64,000 nucleotides of DNA from Pseudomonadota bacterium (GTDB lineage Bacteria; Desulfobacterota; Desulfobulbia; Desulfobulbales; Desulfurivibrionaceae): contig JAHJRQ010000015.1 of assembly GCA_018830485.1 (NCBI GenBank), positions 496,001 to 560,000 on the forward strand, given 5' to 3'. How positions within the stretch are numbered: position 1 is the first letter of the stretch; each line of letters opens with the position of its first letter. Below the pieces are notes generated by a model. The model had not been told where the DNA came from and ran no database searches. It was given only the letters and a program-made list of their open reading frames with translations. Positions 55,312-63,811 of this stretch are shown here, piece by piece. Position numbers and translations under genes: made by a program.

Positions 55312-56130
55312 TCACGCGGGCATCCGCGCGGGGCGCAGCCATTTTTTCAAGAGCAACCGGGTGCAGTCGCCCACCAGGCGCGGGATATTTTCGGCAACGG
55401 GAATGACCGGCGCGGGGGAGGGTGCGGCCCCGGTTTGAAGCGCCACACCCTCGGCCAGGTAGTGGAGATGCCAGCCAGCCTGGCGCGCCCGCAGGCAATA
55501 ATCGGCATCGGCGTAGTGGGCGGCAAAGCCCTCGTCCAGCAGGCCGATCTCCTCCACCACCTCCCGCCGTATCACCAGACAGGTGTCCAGGAGCCACTCC
55601 GGTTCGAAGGAGCGCAGATGGTCCTGCTCCAGAAGAAGATGGCGGGCCAGGATGCGGGGCGCGGCCGGAAGCAACCTCCCCAGGGAGGTGTGCAGGCAGA
55701 GGATCGCGGCCAGGGTCGGGGCGGAGCGCGCCGAGGGGAGGACCATGCCCTGGGGGTCAACGATCCGGGGCGCGGCCAACCCCGCTTCGGGGTTTTCATC
55801 GAGAAAACGGACCAGACCGGTCAGACAACCGGGCTGCGGGCGGAGGGTTTCGTCCCAGAAGGAGAGATAGCGGGCCGCAGCCAACCGGCAGGCGTGGTTG
55901 CGCGCCTTGGCCGGGTGATCGCCCCCGCTGTTTTCCAGAATGACGATCTCCGGGAAGGCCCGTTCCAGCCGGGTGAGGGCCGGATGCTCGGGCTGACCGG
56001 CCACCACTATGATTTCGAGAGCCACCTGATCGGCCTGGGGCAGGAGCGCGTCCAGAAAGGGGAACAGCCCTTCGGGCTGGGCCGGGTTGTGGATCAGGCA
56101 GATCGCCAAGTCGGGTTCGATGTCTTCCAT
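55312..56130 (-). CDS. Family 2 glycosyltransferase
   Basis: A 272-residue GT2-type enzyme. LAICLIHNPAQPEGLFPFLD is the opening strand, EIIVVAGQPE, then NSGGDHPAKARNHACRLA and SFWDETLRPQPG in place of the metal-binding D-x-D, so the motif is imperfect. LDTCLVIRREVVEEIGLLDEGF and YADADYCLRARQAGW are typical of the rhamnosyl/dTDP-sugar group. It could build surface polysaccharide; the donor is unknown. It ends just after the CAACA cluster and stands alone. Confidence 0.82.
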   Translation of the reverse strand: MEDIEPDLAICLIHNPAQPEGLFPFLDALLPQADQVALEIIVVAGQPEHPALTRLERAFPEIVILENSGGDHPAKARNHACRLAAARYLSFWDETLRPQPGCLTGLVRFLDENPEAGLAAPRIVDPQGMVLPSARSAPTLAAILCLHTSLGRLLPAAPRILARHLLLEQDHLRSFEPEWLLDTCLVIRREVVEEIGLLDEGFAAHYADADYCLRARQAGWHLHYLAEGVALQTGAAPSPAPVIPVAENIPRLVGDCTRLLLKKWLRPARMPA

Positions 56131-56191
56131 GATTCCTGATGGGGGGCGTGACGGGTTGGCCTGTGCGGCGGTCGTGTTTCAGAGGGTTATG

Positions 56192-56286
56192 TTTTTAACA
56201 AAGGGGGGCAAGGGGGGATTTACAGACGGTGGGGTGCGGTACCGGCGTTTTTTAAATCCCCCTCAATCCCCCTTTGTTAAAGGGGG
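56192..56286. repeat. Inverted repeat, TTTAACAAAGGGGG type
   Basis: TTTTTAACAAAGGGGGGCAA (56192-) faces AATCCCCCTTTGTTAAA (ending 56282) around a 35-base spacer. It is a dispersed element of many bacterial genomes (frames read NPPQSPFVKGG). It lies between the glycosyltransferase and the RACo-like gene. Confidence 0.75.
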
Positions 56287-56311
56287 AGGTATTTGCACAC
56301 GAGCAGGCCGA

Positions 56312-56359
56312 TGACAGCTAAGCGAGCACCGCGAGACTGCGAAGCAGATGTGGTGCTGC
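56312..56359 (+). repeat. Short dispersed repeat, copy 3 (3' of RACo-like gene)
   Basis: TGACAGCTAAGCGAGCACC then GCGAGACTGCGAAGCAGATG and TGGTGCTGC. About 40 of 48 positions match the copy at 15335-15382. It directly abuts the stop of the RACo-like gene. Confidence 0.75.
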
Positions 56360-56366
56360 GACACGT

Positions 56367-58295
56367 TTACCGCGGCAGTTTCTCCCGCACTGTGGGGAAG
56401 AGCGCCATGTCGGTGTGGGGCAGAAAGAGCGAGGCCATGTAGTGGTTCATGAATTGGCTGCTCTCCGAGAGCTCCAGGTTGGTAATCAGCGAGCTGACCA
56501 TCATCCGTTCCCGAAAGCGGACATGGTCGGTGAGGCTGATCTGACAGCCGAGCATGGAGGCGTTGCCCAGGTAGTAGAATTTGTCGCGGTCGATGTCCGG
56601 GAGCAGCCCGATGCAGATCGCCTGCTCCAGATCGATGTAGGCCCCGAAGTTGCCGGCCATGATCACCCGGTCCAGATCGTCGAAGGTCATGCCCACGGAT
56701 TCCAGCAGGGTGACGTAGCCCGCGTACATGGCGCCCTTGGCCCGGATCAGGTTGTCGAAATCCACCTCTGTGATGGCGATGTCCTCGCCCATGAGGGTGT
56801 CCTTGGACCAGGCCAGCACGTACTCGTAGCCGTCGATTCCCTGGCGGATACGGGGATGATCCAGGCTGCGGTTGAACTTGCCCTGCTGGTCGATGACCCC
56901 GGCCTCCAGCAGTTCGGCCACAATGGCGATGAGGCCGGAGCCGCAAATGCCGCAGGGCTTGATGCGGTCGATGGTGATGATCATCGGTTCCAGGGTTTCG
57001 GGGTGGATGTGGAAGTTTTCGATGGCCCCGGCATTGGCCCGCATGCCGTGGCGGATGCCGCCGCCCTCGAAGGCGGGGCCTGCGGAGCAGGCGGCGCAGA
57101 CCATCCACTCCTCGTTGCCCACCACGATCTCGCCGTTGGTGCCGATGTCGATGAACAGGGTGAGCTCCGGGCTCTTGTACATCTGGCAGGCATGCACCCC
57201 GGAGATGATGTCGCCGCCCACGTAGCTGGCCACCGCCGGGTAGAGGAAGAGGCGCACCGAAGGATGGGCGTGGATGCCCAAGGATGCGGCGCGGGTCAGC
57301 GGGAAATGGCTGCAGGCCGGGACATAGGGCGATTCCCTCAGGTATTTCGGGTTGAGCCCCAGGAGCAGGTGGCTCATGATGGTGTTGCCCGCGGCCATAA
57401 TATAGCTGATGTCGCTGGGGCTGATCAACACCTTCTTGCACACCGTTTCGATCACCGCGTTGATAGTGCGCACCACCTTTTCCTGCAGCGCCTTGAGGCC
57501 GCCGGGCCTCTGGGAATAGATGATCCGGGATATGACGTCCTCGCCGCAACTGATCTGGTCGTTGTAGGCAGAGGCCTCGGCGATCACTTCGCCGGAGTTG
57601 AGGTCGATCAATACTCCGCACACCGTGGTGGTGCCGATGTCCACCGCCAGGCCGTAGAGATTGCCCGTGGTGTCGCCCGGCTCTATGGCGATGATGCGGT
57701 CCGGCTCTTCGGCCCGCTTGCCGCGCAGCATGATGGCCGTTACCCGCCAGTTCGCTTCCCGCAAAATGAAGGGCAGCTCCATCAACAGTTCCGGGTGGTC
57801 GTAGGTGGGCTCGGCGCAGTCGTGGCATTTTTTCTTGATGCCTCGCATCAGCCGCTGGAGGTCGGGCACGTTGTCTTCCAGGGTCGGCGGCTCCAGGGTG
57901 AGGAAACGCTTCTCCACCGGCGGCGCCACCTGCCAGGTGCCGATCAGATGATCCAGCGAGCGGGCGGAGATGGCGCGGGTGGTCTTGGGCTTGGCCTTGA
58001 GGGCCTTGCCGTCCTTGCTGGTCGCGACCGGGATGGAAACCACGATATCCTCAACGACCGAAGACTGGCAGGCCAGGCGGAAGCCCTCGGCGTGCTCCTC
58101 GGCCTTGAGCGGCATGGCCTTGTTGGCCGCGACCTCGCCCTGCTCGATCTTGACCTTGCACTTGCCGCAGACCCCGTCGCCGCCGCAGGAGGCCTGGATA
58201 TAAAGCCCGGCTTTGGCCGCGGCGCTCAACAGGTTTTCGCCGGTATCCACCTCGATGGTGACGTTATCGGGCAGGAAGGTGACGGTCTTTTTCAT
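56367..58295 (-). CDS. RACo-like corrinoid protein reductive activator
   Basis: A 642-residue ASKHA-family protein of the RACo / DUF4445 type. RACo uses ATP to reduce Co(II) in the corrinoid iron-sulfur protein so that it can accept a methyl group. The N-terminal [2Fe-2S] domain has C37, C43, C46 and C76. The middle linker has extra cysteines (KKKCHDCAEP). The ATPase domain starts VDIGTTTVCGVLIDL and continues with DIGTNGEIVVGN and GICGSGLIAI. It resembles RACo more than the methyl-transfer RamA, which has a C-terminal cluster. AGAGTT precedes the ATG at 58295. The AcsE-type gene at 45 kb is its likely pathway partner. Confidence 0.88.
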   Translation of the reverse strand: MKKTVTFLPDNVTIEVDTGENLLSAAAKAGLYIQASCGGDGVCGKCKVKIEQGEVAANKAMPLKAEEHAEGFRLACQSSVVEDIVVSIPVATSKDGKALKAKPKTTRAISARSLDHLIGTWQVAPPVEKRFLTLEPPTLEDNVPDLQRLMRGIKKKCHDCAEPTYDHPELLMELPFILREANWRVTAIMLRGKRAEEPDRIIAIEPGDTTGNLYGLAVDIGTTTVCGVLIDLNSGEVIAEASAYNDQISCGEDVISRIIYSQRPGGLKALQEKVVRTINAVIETVCKKVLISPSDISYIMAAGNTIMSHLLLGLNPKYLRESPYVPACSHFPLTRAASLGIHAHPSVRLFLYPAVASYVGGDIISGVHACQMYKSPELTLFIDIGTNGEIVVGNEEWMVCAACSAGPAFEGGGIRHGMRANAGAIENFHIHPETLEPMIITIDRIKPCGICGSGLIAIVAELLEAGVIDQQGKFNRSLDHPRIRQGIDGYEYVLAWSKDTLMGEDIAITEVDFDNLIRAKGAMYAGYVTLLESVGMTFDDLDRVIMAGNFGAYIDLEQAICIGLLPDIDRDKFYYLGNASMLGCQISLTDHVRFRERMMVSSLITNLELSESSQFMNHYMASLFLPHTDMALFPTVREKLPR

Positions 58296-58397
58296 AACTC
58301 TCCGGTCTCCGGGGAAGTATTGTCAGGGTATGAATATTGCCACAAAGATAGCAGGAAGGCGGGGCTTGTCAAGCATCCTGAAGCAGATTCGCCACTA

Positions 58398-59567
58398 TCA
58401 GGCGGAGAGGAGACCGCCGCTTTCCCGCCACCCCCGCACTTGGATTCCTTTGTGATGATAGGCGTCGTCGGCGCCTCCGTGGATCAGGGTAGGGGAAAGG
58501 GCGCTCTCCCCGGCAAGGGACAGCCATTTTTCCAGGCCGTTGAAAAAATCCCGGTTCACTGTTTTGCCGGATTTGATTTCAATGGGCATGAGCTTGCCGC
58601 CATGCTCGACGAGGATATCCACCTCGTTTCCGTTGCTGTCCCGCCAAAAATAGAGGTTGCGGGGCTCAGCCCGGTTGCATTGCGATTTTACCAGCTCGGC
58701 AATGACGAAGTTCTCGAAAATATTCCCCCGCAGCGGGTGGGTTTCCATCTGTTCCGGCGTTCTGATCCCCAGCAGCCAGGAGACGAAACCTGTGTCGTAG
58801 AAGTAGAGTTTGGGCATTTTGATCAGCCGTTTGTTGAAGCTGGCGTGGTGCGGACGGAGCTGAAAAACCAGAAAGCTCGCCTCAAGCACCGAAATCCAGG
58901 CCTTTGCCGTGTTGTGGGTAATGCCGCATTCCGTGGCCAGGGAAGAGAGATTGAGCAATTGTCCCGTTCTGCCGGCACAGAGGCGCACGAAACGTTGGAA
59001 GGTGTCAAGGTCCTGGACCTTGAGCTGTTGCCGCACGTCCCGCTCGACATAGGCGGTCATGTAGGCGGCAAACCAGGCGGACGGCTGAATCTCGCGGTCG
59101 TAAAGCGGTGGATAGCAGCCAGTGAGGAGCATGGTGTCGGCATCTGGGGCGAGTTTGCCGACCCGGTTCAATTCGGGAAGCGAAAACGGCAACAGTTCGA
59201 GGAAGGCGCTTCGACCCGCCAGGGATTGGGTTATGCCGGACATCAGTCCGAATTGCTGGGAGCCGGTCAGGATAAAGAGCCCCATTCTGCCATCGGCATC
59301 AACGATGGTTTGGAGGTAGGAGAGAAGATCCGGACAGCGCTGCACCTCGTCGAGCACCCCGCCATCGGGAAAACGTTCCAGGAACGAACGGGGGTCATCC
59401 TGGGCGCCCCGGCGGATATCGGGGTCTTCCAGCGAGACATAGGGGCGATCAGCAAAAATAGCCTTGGCAAGGGTCGTTTTTCCGGATTGACGCGGCCCGG
59501 TCAGGGTGATGACCGGAAAACCGCGCAACAGGAGGCGGATGATCTGTTCACTATCGCGGGGAATCAT
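58398..59567 (-). CDS. AAA ATPase with DUF4143 domain
   Basis: A 389-residue protein of the ATPase (PF13173) plus DUF4143 type. Walker A is GPRQSGKTT (24-32), Walker B is GVLDEVQRCPDL, with sensor-like LFILTGSQQF. The C-terminal PD-(D/E)xK-like part (FWRDSNGNEVDILVEHGG then PIEIKSGK) resembles a nuclease core. Function in the cell is unknown; homologues are often in variable regions. ATG at 59567 is preferred over a TTG at 59603. A long perfect inverted repeat overlaps its 5' region. Confidence 0.88.
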   Translation of the reverse strand: MIPRDSEQIIRLLLRGFPVITLTGPRQSGKTTLAKAIFADRPYVSLEDPDIRRGAQDDPRSFLERFPDGGVLDEVQRCPDLLSYLQTIVDADGRMGLFILTGSQQFGLMSGITQSLAGRSAFLELLPFSLPELNRVGKLAPDADTMLLTGCYPPLYDREIQPSAWFAAYMTAYVERDVRQQLKVQDLDTFQRFVRLCAGRTGQLLNLSSLATECGITHNTAKAWISVLEASFLVFQLRPHHASFNKRLIKMPKLYFYDTGFVSWLLGIRTPEQMETHPLRGNIFENFVIAELVKSQCNRAEPRNLYFWRDSNGNEVDILVEHGGKLMPIEIKSGKTVNRDFFNGLEKWLSLAGESALSPTLIHGGADDAYHHKGIQVRGWRESGGLLSA

Positions 59568-59583
59568 ATCACGATAATACCGG

Positions 59584-59628
59584 TATTTTATGTAATTTGT
59601 CAAAGTCTTTTACAAATTACATAAAATA
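59584..59628. repeat. Perfect 17-bp inverted repeat in the AAA-ATPase leader
   Basis: TATTTTATGTAATTTGT (59584-59600) and ACAAATTACATAAAATA (59612-59628) pair perfectly around an 11-base spacer, 17 bases upstream of the ATPase start codon. All-AT arms of this length next to a start codon suggest an operator or leader hairpin, not a terminator. Confidence 0.85.
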
Positions 59629-59689
59629 CAAGGGGGGCGACGAAGAGGATTGGTGTCTTGGAAAAAAAAGAAGAGGCGGTGGACGAAAA

Positions 59690-60085
59690 TCAGGCCATGA
59701 AGCTGGGGAGAAAGGCCTCGATCTGCTGGAGGAGGTTGCGGGTAACCGGCTTTTTGACCACCGTCATTACCAACGGGCTGTCCGCCAGGGGGTGCATCTG
59801 GTCGATCTGCATGGTGTCGAGCATGGAGATCAGCACCACCTTCGGTTTTTTGACGAGCTGGCCGCAGCGGTAGCACTCCCGCAGGGTGTCCAGCACGGTC
59901 CGGCCATCCATGATCGGCATCAGCATGTCCAGAAAGACGAGATCCGGCTTTTTCTTGAAGAACTGGTACAACCCCTGGGCCCCGTTGGGCGCCTCGCTGA
60001 TCTTGCACCCCGCGAACATGGCGGTCAGGTGGTTTTTCAGGGTGGTGCGGGCAACAACGTCGTCGTCAATAATAAGAAACTGCAT
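59690..60085 (-). CDS. Single-domain response regulator (CheY-like)
   Basis: A 131-residue receiver domain with no output domain. D7-D8-D9 form the acidic pocket, D53 is the phospho-acceptor in VFLDMLMPIMD, and the conserved Lys is in VVKKPV (K112). It acts by docking to a partner after phosphorylation. No cognate kinase is adjacent. Confidence 0.93.
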   Translation of the reverse strand: MQFLIIDDDVVARTTLKNHLTAMFAGCKISEAPNGAQGLYQFFKKKPDLVFLDMLMPIMDGRTVLDTLRECYRCGQLVKKPKVVLISMLDTMQIDQMHPLADSPLVMTVVKKPVTRNLLQQIEAFLPSFMA

Positions 60086-60313
60086 GGGGCCACCTGCTGT
60101 GTATCGTATTGGTTATTTTTGTACCCTGCAGATATGGCAGATTGGTTGCCCGGATGCAATACTAAAAAAATACGGGAGTATCGCGGAAAAAGAAAGGCGC
60201 TGGCAAGAGAGGGATGTGGCTTGAATCAGGGACAACGCTGCGTGATGTGTATGGCCTCTGTAGCGGGACACAACGAATCACGCAGCGTGGCTGGCGGAGC
60301 AGCCTGGGGAATG

Positions 60314-60745
60314 CTAGTCGAATACCCCGGTCAGCACGTCGGCGATGATGGCGGTGGCAACGGCGACCAGCACCAGATCGGAGCCGCACACCTGCCATTC
60401 GTAGCCCGGGTGGTGGGGCAGTTGGGCCAGCAACGGGGTGGGGACAGCTTTTTTGGCGATCCCTGGAGGCAGCGGTTTGCCACGGCCCAGATTCTTGCGG
60501 ATCCCCGGGGGAAGCGCACCGTAGCCGGTGTAATTGTTCGAAATCGCCAAACGGCGGGCCTGTTCGATGGTGATGGCGGCGGTGATCAGGACGGAGGAGT
60601 CTGACGTACTCTCTCCCTTGTCGTGCTTTTGGGTCTTGCCGGGTTTGCCCTTCCCTTCTGGAGGCGCCGCCATGGCCGGGGCTCCGGCGAGTTGCGTTGC
60701 CACAAAAAGGGCGAGGAAAAGTCTCAGCAGATGGGTGCGAATCAT
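60314..60745 (-). CDS. CigR-like (RcnB-related) periplasmic protein
   Basis: A 143-residue protein with signal peptide (about 1-26, ending AMA), a Lys/Gly-rich region (PPEGKGKPGKTQKHDKG) and the family core GYGALPPGIRKNLGRGKPLP then ADVLTGVF. Homologous to CigR and RcnB-type proteins; CigR is a Salmonella anti-virulence factor and RcnB is linked to nickel/cobalt, so the role here is open. GGAGGATT precedes the ATG at 60745. It ends 121 bases before the next gene's start. Confidence 0.82.
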   Translation of the reverse strand: MIRTHLLRLFLALFVATQLAGAPAMAAPPEGKGKPGKTQKHDKGESTSDSSVLITAAITIEQARRLAISNNYTGYGALPPGIRKNLGRGKPLPPGIAKKAVPTPLLAQLPHHPGYEWQVCGSDLVLVAVATAIIADVLTGVFD

Positions 60746-60866
60746 GGTCAATCCTCCGTAGGTGTGAGGGGGTACAGTATTGCATGCCTGATTCTGGTCT
60801 ACCGCGAGACAGTTCTTTTTGTCAAGCGCCGGGCATCCAGTGCGGCTGGCCGGGTTGTAGGAAGTG

Positions 60867-61889
60867 TTATGCGGATGTGAGCGGTCCGCTGGTGGCCGGC
60901 GGTTCAGCAGGAAGAAACCACTGGTACAGCCGGTTGCGGAAAGCGTTTTGCAGGGCGGTGAAGGATTTGGCGGTGTCCGGTTGCTCGCTCCTGCCTGCCG
61001 CTTTTTCCATGGCAGTGGCGGCCAGGGGACCGGCAAAGGGGGAGAGTTTCGGGTGATTGGTCAGGAGCTCTTCCACGCGGGTCAGCATCTGTTGGGCAAC
61101 CCGCTCCGCTGTGGGGATGGGGAGGTCCGTGGTTTTGCGGGGAACGGGGAGCGGTTCGCTTGCCACTGGCTGCGGTGCTTCCGCCATGGCGTTCAAGCCA
61201 TCAATCTCCACTGGTTTCTCCCTGCGGGCAAAGAGTCCATCCAGTTCCTTTTCCTTCATTTCATCCAGGGCCTTGAGGATCTGCTGCCAGCGCGCCTCAA
61301 GCATTTCGGCGTAATCCAGCTCCTTGCCCGGGCCAGTGCCCAGCGTATCGTAGAGATCCTTGAGATTCAGGTCGTTGAGGTCCGCCATGGCGGGCAGGGG
61401 CTGGTGGCTGGTGATTCGGGTCTGGGTGACGGTTTGTCTGCTGAACGAAGCGGAAAAGGAGGAGACCGAGCCCATGGACATTTCGCCGAAGTCCATCGCC
61501 CTGGTCATGGCCTCCTCATGGTCGCCGGAAAAAAAGGTCGAGGCAATGGAGGTCAGTTCCCCCACCAGCCTGGTGATATCGGCAAGCTCCTGCGCATTGA
61601 GATCGCCCTGCACCGAGATGCCCATGGCCTCGGCGGAGGTGGAGCTGCTGGCATAATTCACCCCCGAGGATGCAGGATTGAACCAGCCGATGGCGTGGGT
61701 GTACTGGTAATTCTGGCTCAGGCTCGAAAGCGTGACCTGATCGCCCTCCGCCGTGGTCAGGGAGAAAGAGGACGACTGGGTCTGGGCCAGGGTCTGCTCG
61801 AAGGTGGACTTGCCGGAACGGGCGGAATAGAGGGATTGGTAGTCGTTGCTTGCGACTGGTCCCTGGCCGGATTGGGCTGGAATGTTCAT
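60867..61889 (-). CDS. Hypothetical protein, low complexity
   Basis: Unrecognised 340-residue protein with no signal peptide and no membrane helix. It is Ser/Thr-rich in the first 60 residues, has an acidic middle and a Pro-rich stretch (EPLPVPRKTTDLPIPT), and helical ends (VAQQMLTRVEELLTNHPK; FTALQNAFRNRLYQWF). It may be a secreted or flagellar/adhesin-type protein, but no motif supports this. GGGAGAGCG precedes the ATG at 61889. It lies upstream of the cigR-like gene. Confidence 0.6.
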   Translation of the reverse strand: MNIPAQSGQGPVASNDYQSLYSARSGKSTFEQTLAQTQSSSFSLTTAEGDQVTLSSLSQNYQYTHAIGWFNPASSGVNYASSSTSAEAMGISVQGDLNAQELADITRLVGELTSIASTFFSGDHEEAMTRAMDFGEMSMGSVSSFSASFSRQTVTQTRITSHQPLPAMADLNDLNLKDLYDTLGTGPGKELDYAEMLEARWQQILKALDEMKEKELDGLFARREKPVEIDGLNAMAEAPQPVASEPLPVPRKTTDLPIPTAERVAQQMLTRVEELLTNHPKLSPFAGPLAATAMEKAAGRSEQPDTAKSFTALQNAFRNRLYQWFLPAEPPATSGPLTSA

Positions 61890-62070
61890 GGTACGCTCTC
61901 CCGGTGCTGGTTTGCAGTGGGGCACGGCGGTTGGAAGGTGCAGTCGTGCTACTGTGCTTGTCGGGAGGTTGGAAGGTAAACTTGAGGGAAAAGTTAGGCG
62001 GATTTTACGGAATAACGGGGAGATGAAGGGAGGGGTTATGGAAACCGTCCCCCATTTGGCCCATAAAACG

Positions 62071-62742
62071 TTATCTGTCGTATCGAAAGAATGTGCGCGA
62101 AGATGCTTGTGATTCAATATGTGTAATGAACGCCATCCACCGTTGCTGCCACAAGTCGACAAGTGTGCGAACATCAGTCAACGAATAGTTGCGCCCCACT
62201 TCATCGGGAGTGAGTCGACCGTGGGCAATTCCGTTTCTTTCGGCTACAATTGCGTCTAAACGTGTCCACACCTCTTTCAGAATTGCTCCTGGGTCGCCCA
62301 GCTCAAAAATTTCACAGAACAGGGCGACTTGAGAACACTTCATGAAGCTACCATCTGCAGGGAAAAGGTCGGTGTTGACCGTGCATGATCGGGAATCGAA
62401 GATGCAGTCGAGTAATCGCGGACCAGAATCTTTCCATCTCCTGCCATCTGAAGAGTTTGCAATGGACTGGAAGTAGTTGTGTATCGCGAACAAGCGAAAG
62501 CCTTTACGGAGGCGCCGGTTACCAACGCGAAGCCCCACCGCCATTTCAAGAAGTCCTCTGCACAGTGAAGTCAACAAATTTTCGTAAGATGCGAATAGCA
62601 AGAGAATGGCAAGGCCCCTAGCCTCGCGGCTTATATCCATCTCTGAGGCCGGAGACATCGCTGGATGCGCAGCCTCCAGCACACGGCGAATGGAGTCAAG
62701 CCGTCGTAGCAATTCGTCTCGATATGGTTGTCCGTCAAACAT
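62071..62742 (-). CDS. HEPN nuclease of the MAE_28990 type
   Basis: A 223-residue helical protein with the HEPN nuclease signature R169-N-x3-H174 (RNGIAHG) and the upstream E54-N in SYENLLTSLCRG. The pattern matches the MAE_28990/MAE_18760-like HEPN family (PF18737), which occurs next to DUF262 proteins. HEPN nucleases usually cut RNA in abortive-infection or toxin modules. It overlaps the DUF262 gene by eight bases. A toxin role is inferred. Confidence 0.78.
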   Translation of the reverse strand: MFDGQPYRDELLRRLDSIRRVLEAAHPAMSPASEMDISREARGLAILLLFASYENLLTSLCRGLLEMAVGLRVGNRRLRKGFRLFAIHNYFQSIANSSDGRRWKDSGPRLLDCIFDSRSCTVNTDLFPADGSFMKCSQVALFCEIFELGDPGAILKEVWTRLDAIVAERNGIAHGRLTPDEVGRNYSLTDVRTLVDLWQQRWMAFITHIESQASSRTFFRYDR

Positions 62743-63811
62743 CCTGCTGCACGCCCAAGAATCTATCTCGACAAAACTCTATTCTCCCCTTTACACGAAG
62801 GCGGCTGTTTGTCGCGCCAGTGGTCAGGTGGCGCAGATCGGAAGAATGTAACCAAGAGACAGTATCAGGGAAAGCAAGGTCAGGGTTCTCCTGTATTGCA
62901 AGTGCCGCGCCTACGGATACAGCCTCAAACAGATTGACAGGGGTCATCCCTTTTCGTGATTTGATCCCGGTTGGAAAGACTGCGGCAAGGTAGTTGAATG
63001 ACTTAACAAAAATCTCTCGCATGTCCGTAATGTTCGGATTTTTGGCTTTTGCTTGGGCGAAATCGTTAAGAAAAGTCTTCACCGAGTGTTCGAATGATTG
63101 ATATCGTTCCATAAAGGCGAAAAAGCGAAGCACATAATCCTCAGGTGTTCCATCCTTCCAATTGTTTTTTGGCAAGTGGACGACCGTCCTGAAGTTTGCG
63201 TGTGCCGCCAGTTCAGATAGGAGATCCATAAATGGTCCACGGAATACGCACTCCCGTACTTCCTGGTCTGTCAGTTTTAATCCACCGGTATTGAGCCGTT
63301 CAAACAGGTCGAAACGGACCTGCATGTCGCTTTTGTCGTTTAGTACTACCACTTTCACGGGACGATCTTCTAGGGCCGTCCGGATGTCGGCGGGTAGCTC
63401 TGCAAAAGGCATGTTGCACAGCGCTGGCAGTTTTTCGAGCCCAGTCAGCAGTAATGGCGGGTCAACGAGTTTAGCCGCATTTCGGGCGTCCGCATCGCCA
63501 GCGAAGTTTACCAGGGTCAATAGCCGCTGAAGACCATCTACGACCTCCCATTGTGTCTGCTGCCCTGGCGTCTGGTTGGTCGCCATGAACAGAGGAGGAA
63601 CAGGGATACCGAGCAAGAACGACTCAATGAGCCGAGATTGTCGGACTGCATCCCAACGAAACTGACGTTGGTAGATTGGTGCGATTTCGATTCGTGCACG
63701 CTCCACACGTCGAATCAGTTCATCGACAGTAACGTCATAGGTGTCGAAATCGACCTTACGACGCTGTTCCGCGAGTTGTTGCCGTTGTATTATCGGATCA
63801 TGCGAAGCCAC
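62735..63811 (-). CDS. DUF262-domain (ParB/Srx-like) protein, defence-linked
   Basis: A 358-residue protein with the DUF262 pattern: IYQRQFRWD (46-54), LGIPVPPLFM and V-D92-G-L-Q95-R96, the DGxQR-type motif of ParB-like nucleotide hydrolases (as in GmrS). LFERLNTGGLKLTDQEVRECVFRG is typical. Such proteins work with nuclease partners in restriction or abortive-infection systems. It starts with GTG at 63811 (AGGGA upstream) and overlaps the HEPN gene, forming a two-gene operon. Confidence 0.88.
   Translation of the reverse strand: MASHDPIIQRQQLAEQRRKVDFDTYDVTVDELIRRVERARIEIAPIYQRQFRWDAVRQSRLIESFLLGIPVPPLFMATNQTPGQQTQWEVVDGLQRLLTLVNFAGDADARNAAKLVDPPLLLTGLEKLPALCNMPFAELPADIRTALEDRPVKVVVLNDKSDMQVRFDLFERLNTGGLKLTDQEVRECVFRGPFMDLLSELAAHANFRTVVHLPKNNWKDGTPEDYVLRFFAFMERYQSFEHSVKTFLNDFAQAKAKNPNITDMREIFVKSFNYLAAVFPTGIKSRKGMTPVNLFEAVSVGAALAIQENPDLAFPDTVSWLHSSDLRHLTTGATNSRLRVKGRIEFCRDRFLGVQQDV

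Noticed and set aside
56415-59624. 1069-codon plus-strand open frame opposite the RACo-like and AAA-ATPase genes
   Set aside because: A shadow of two real minus-strand genes; GC-rich third positions make the antisense frame open by chance. No domain is visible.
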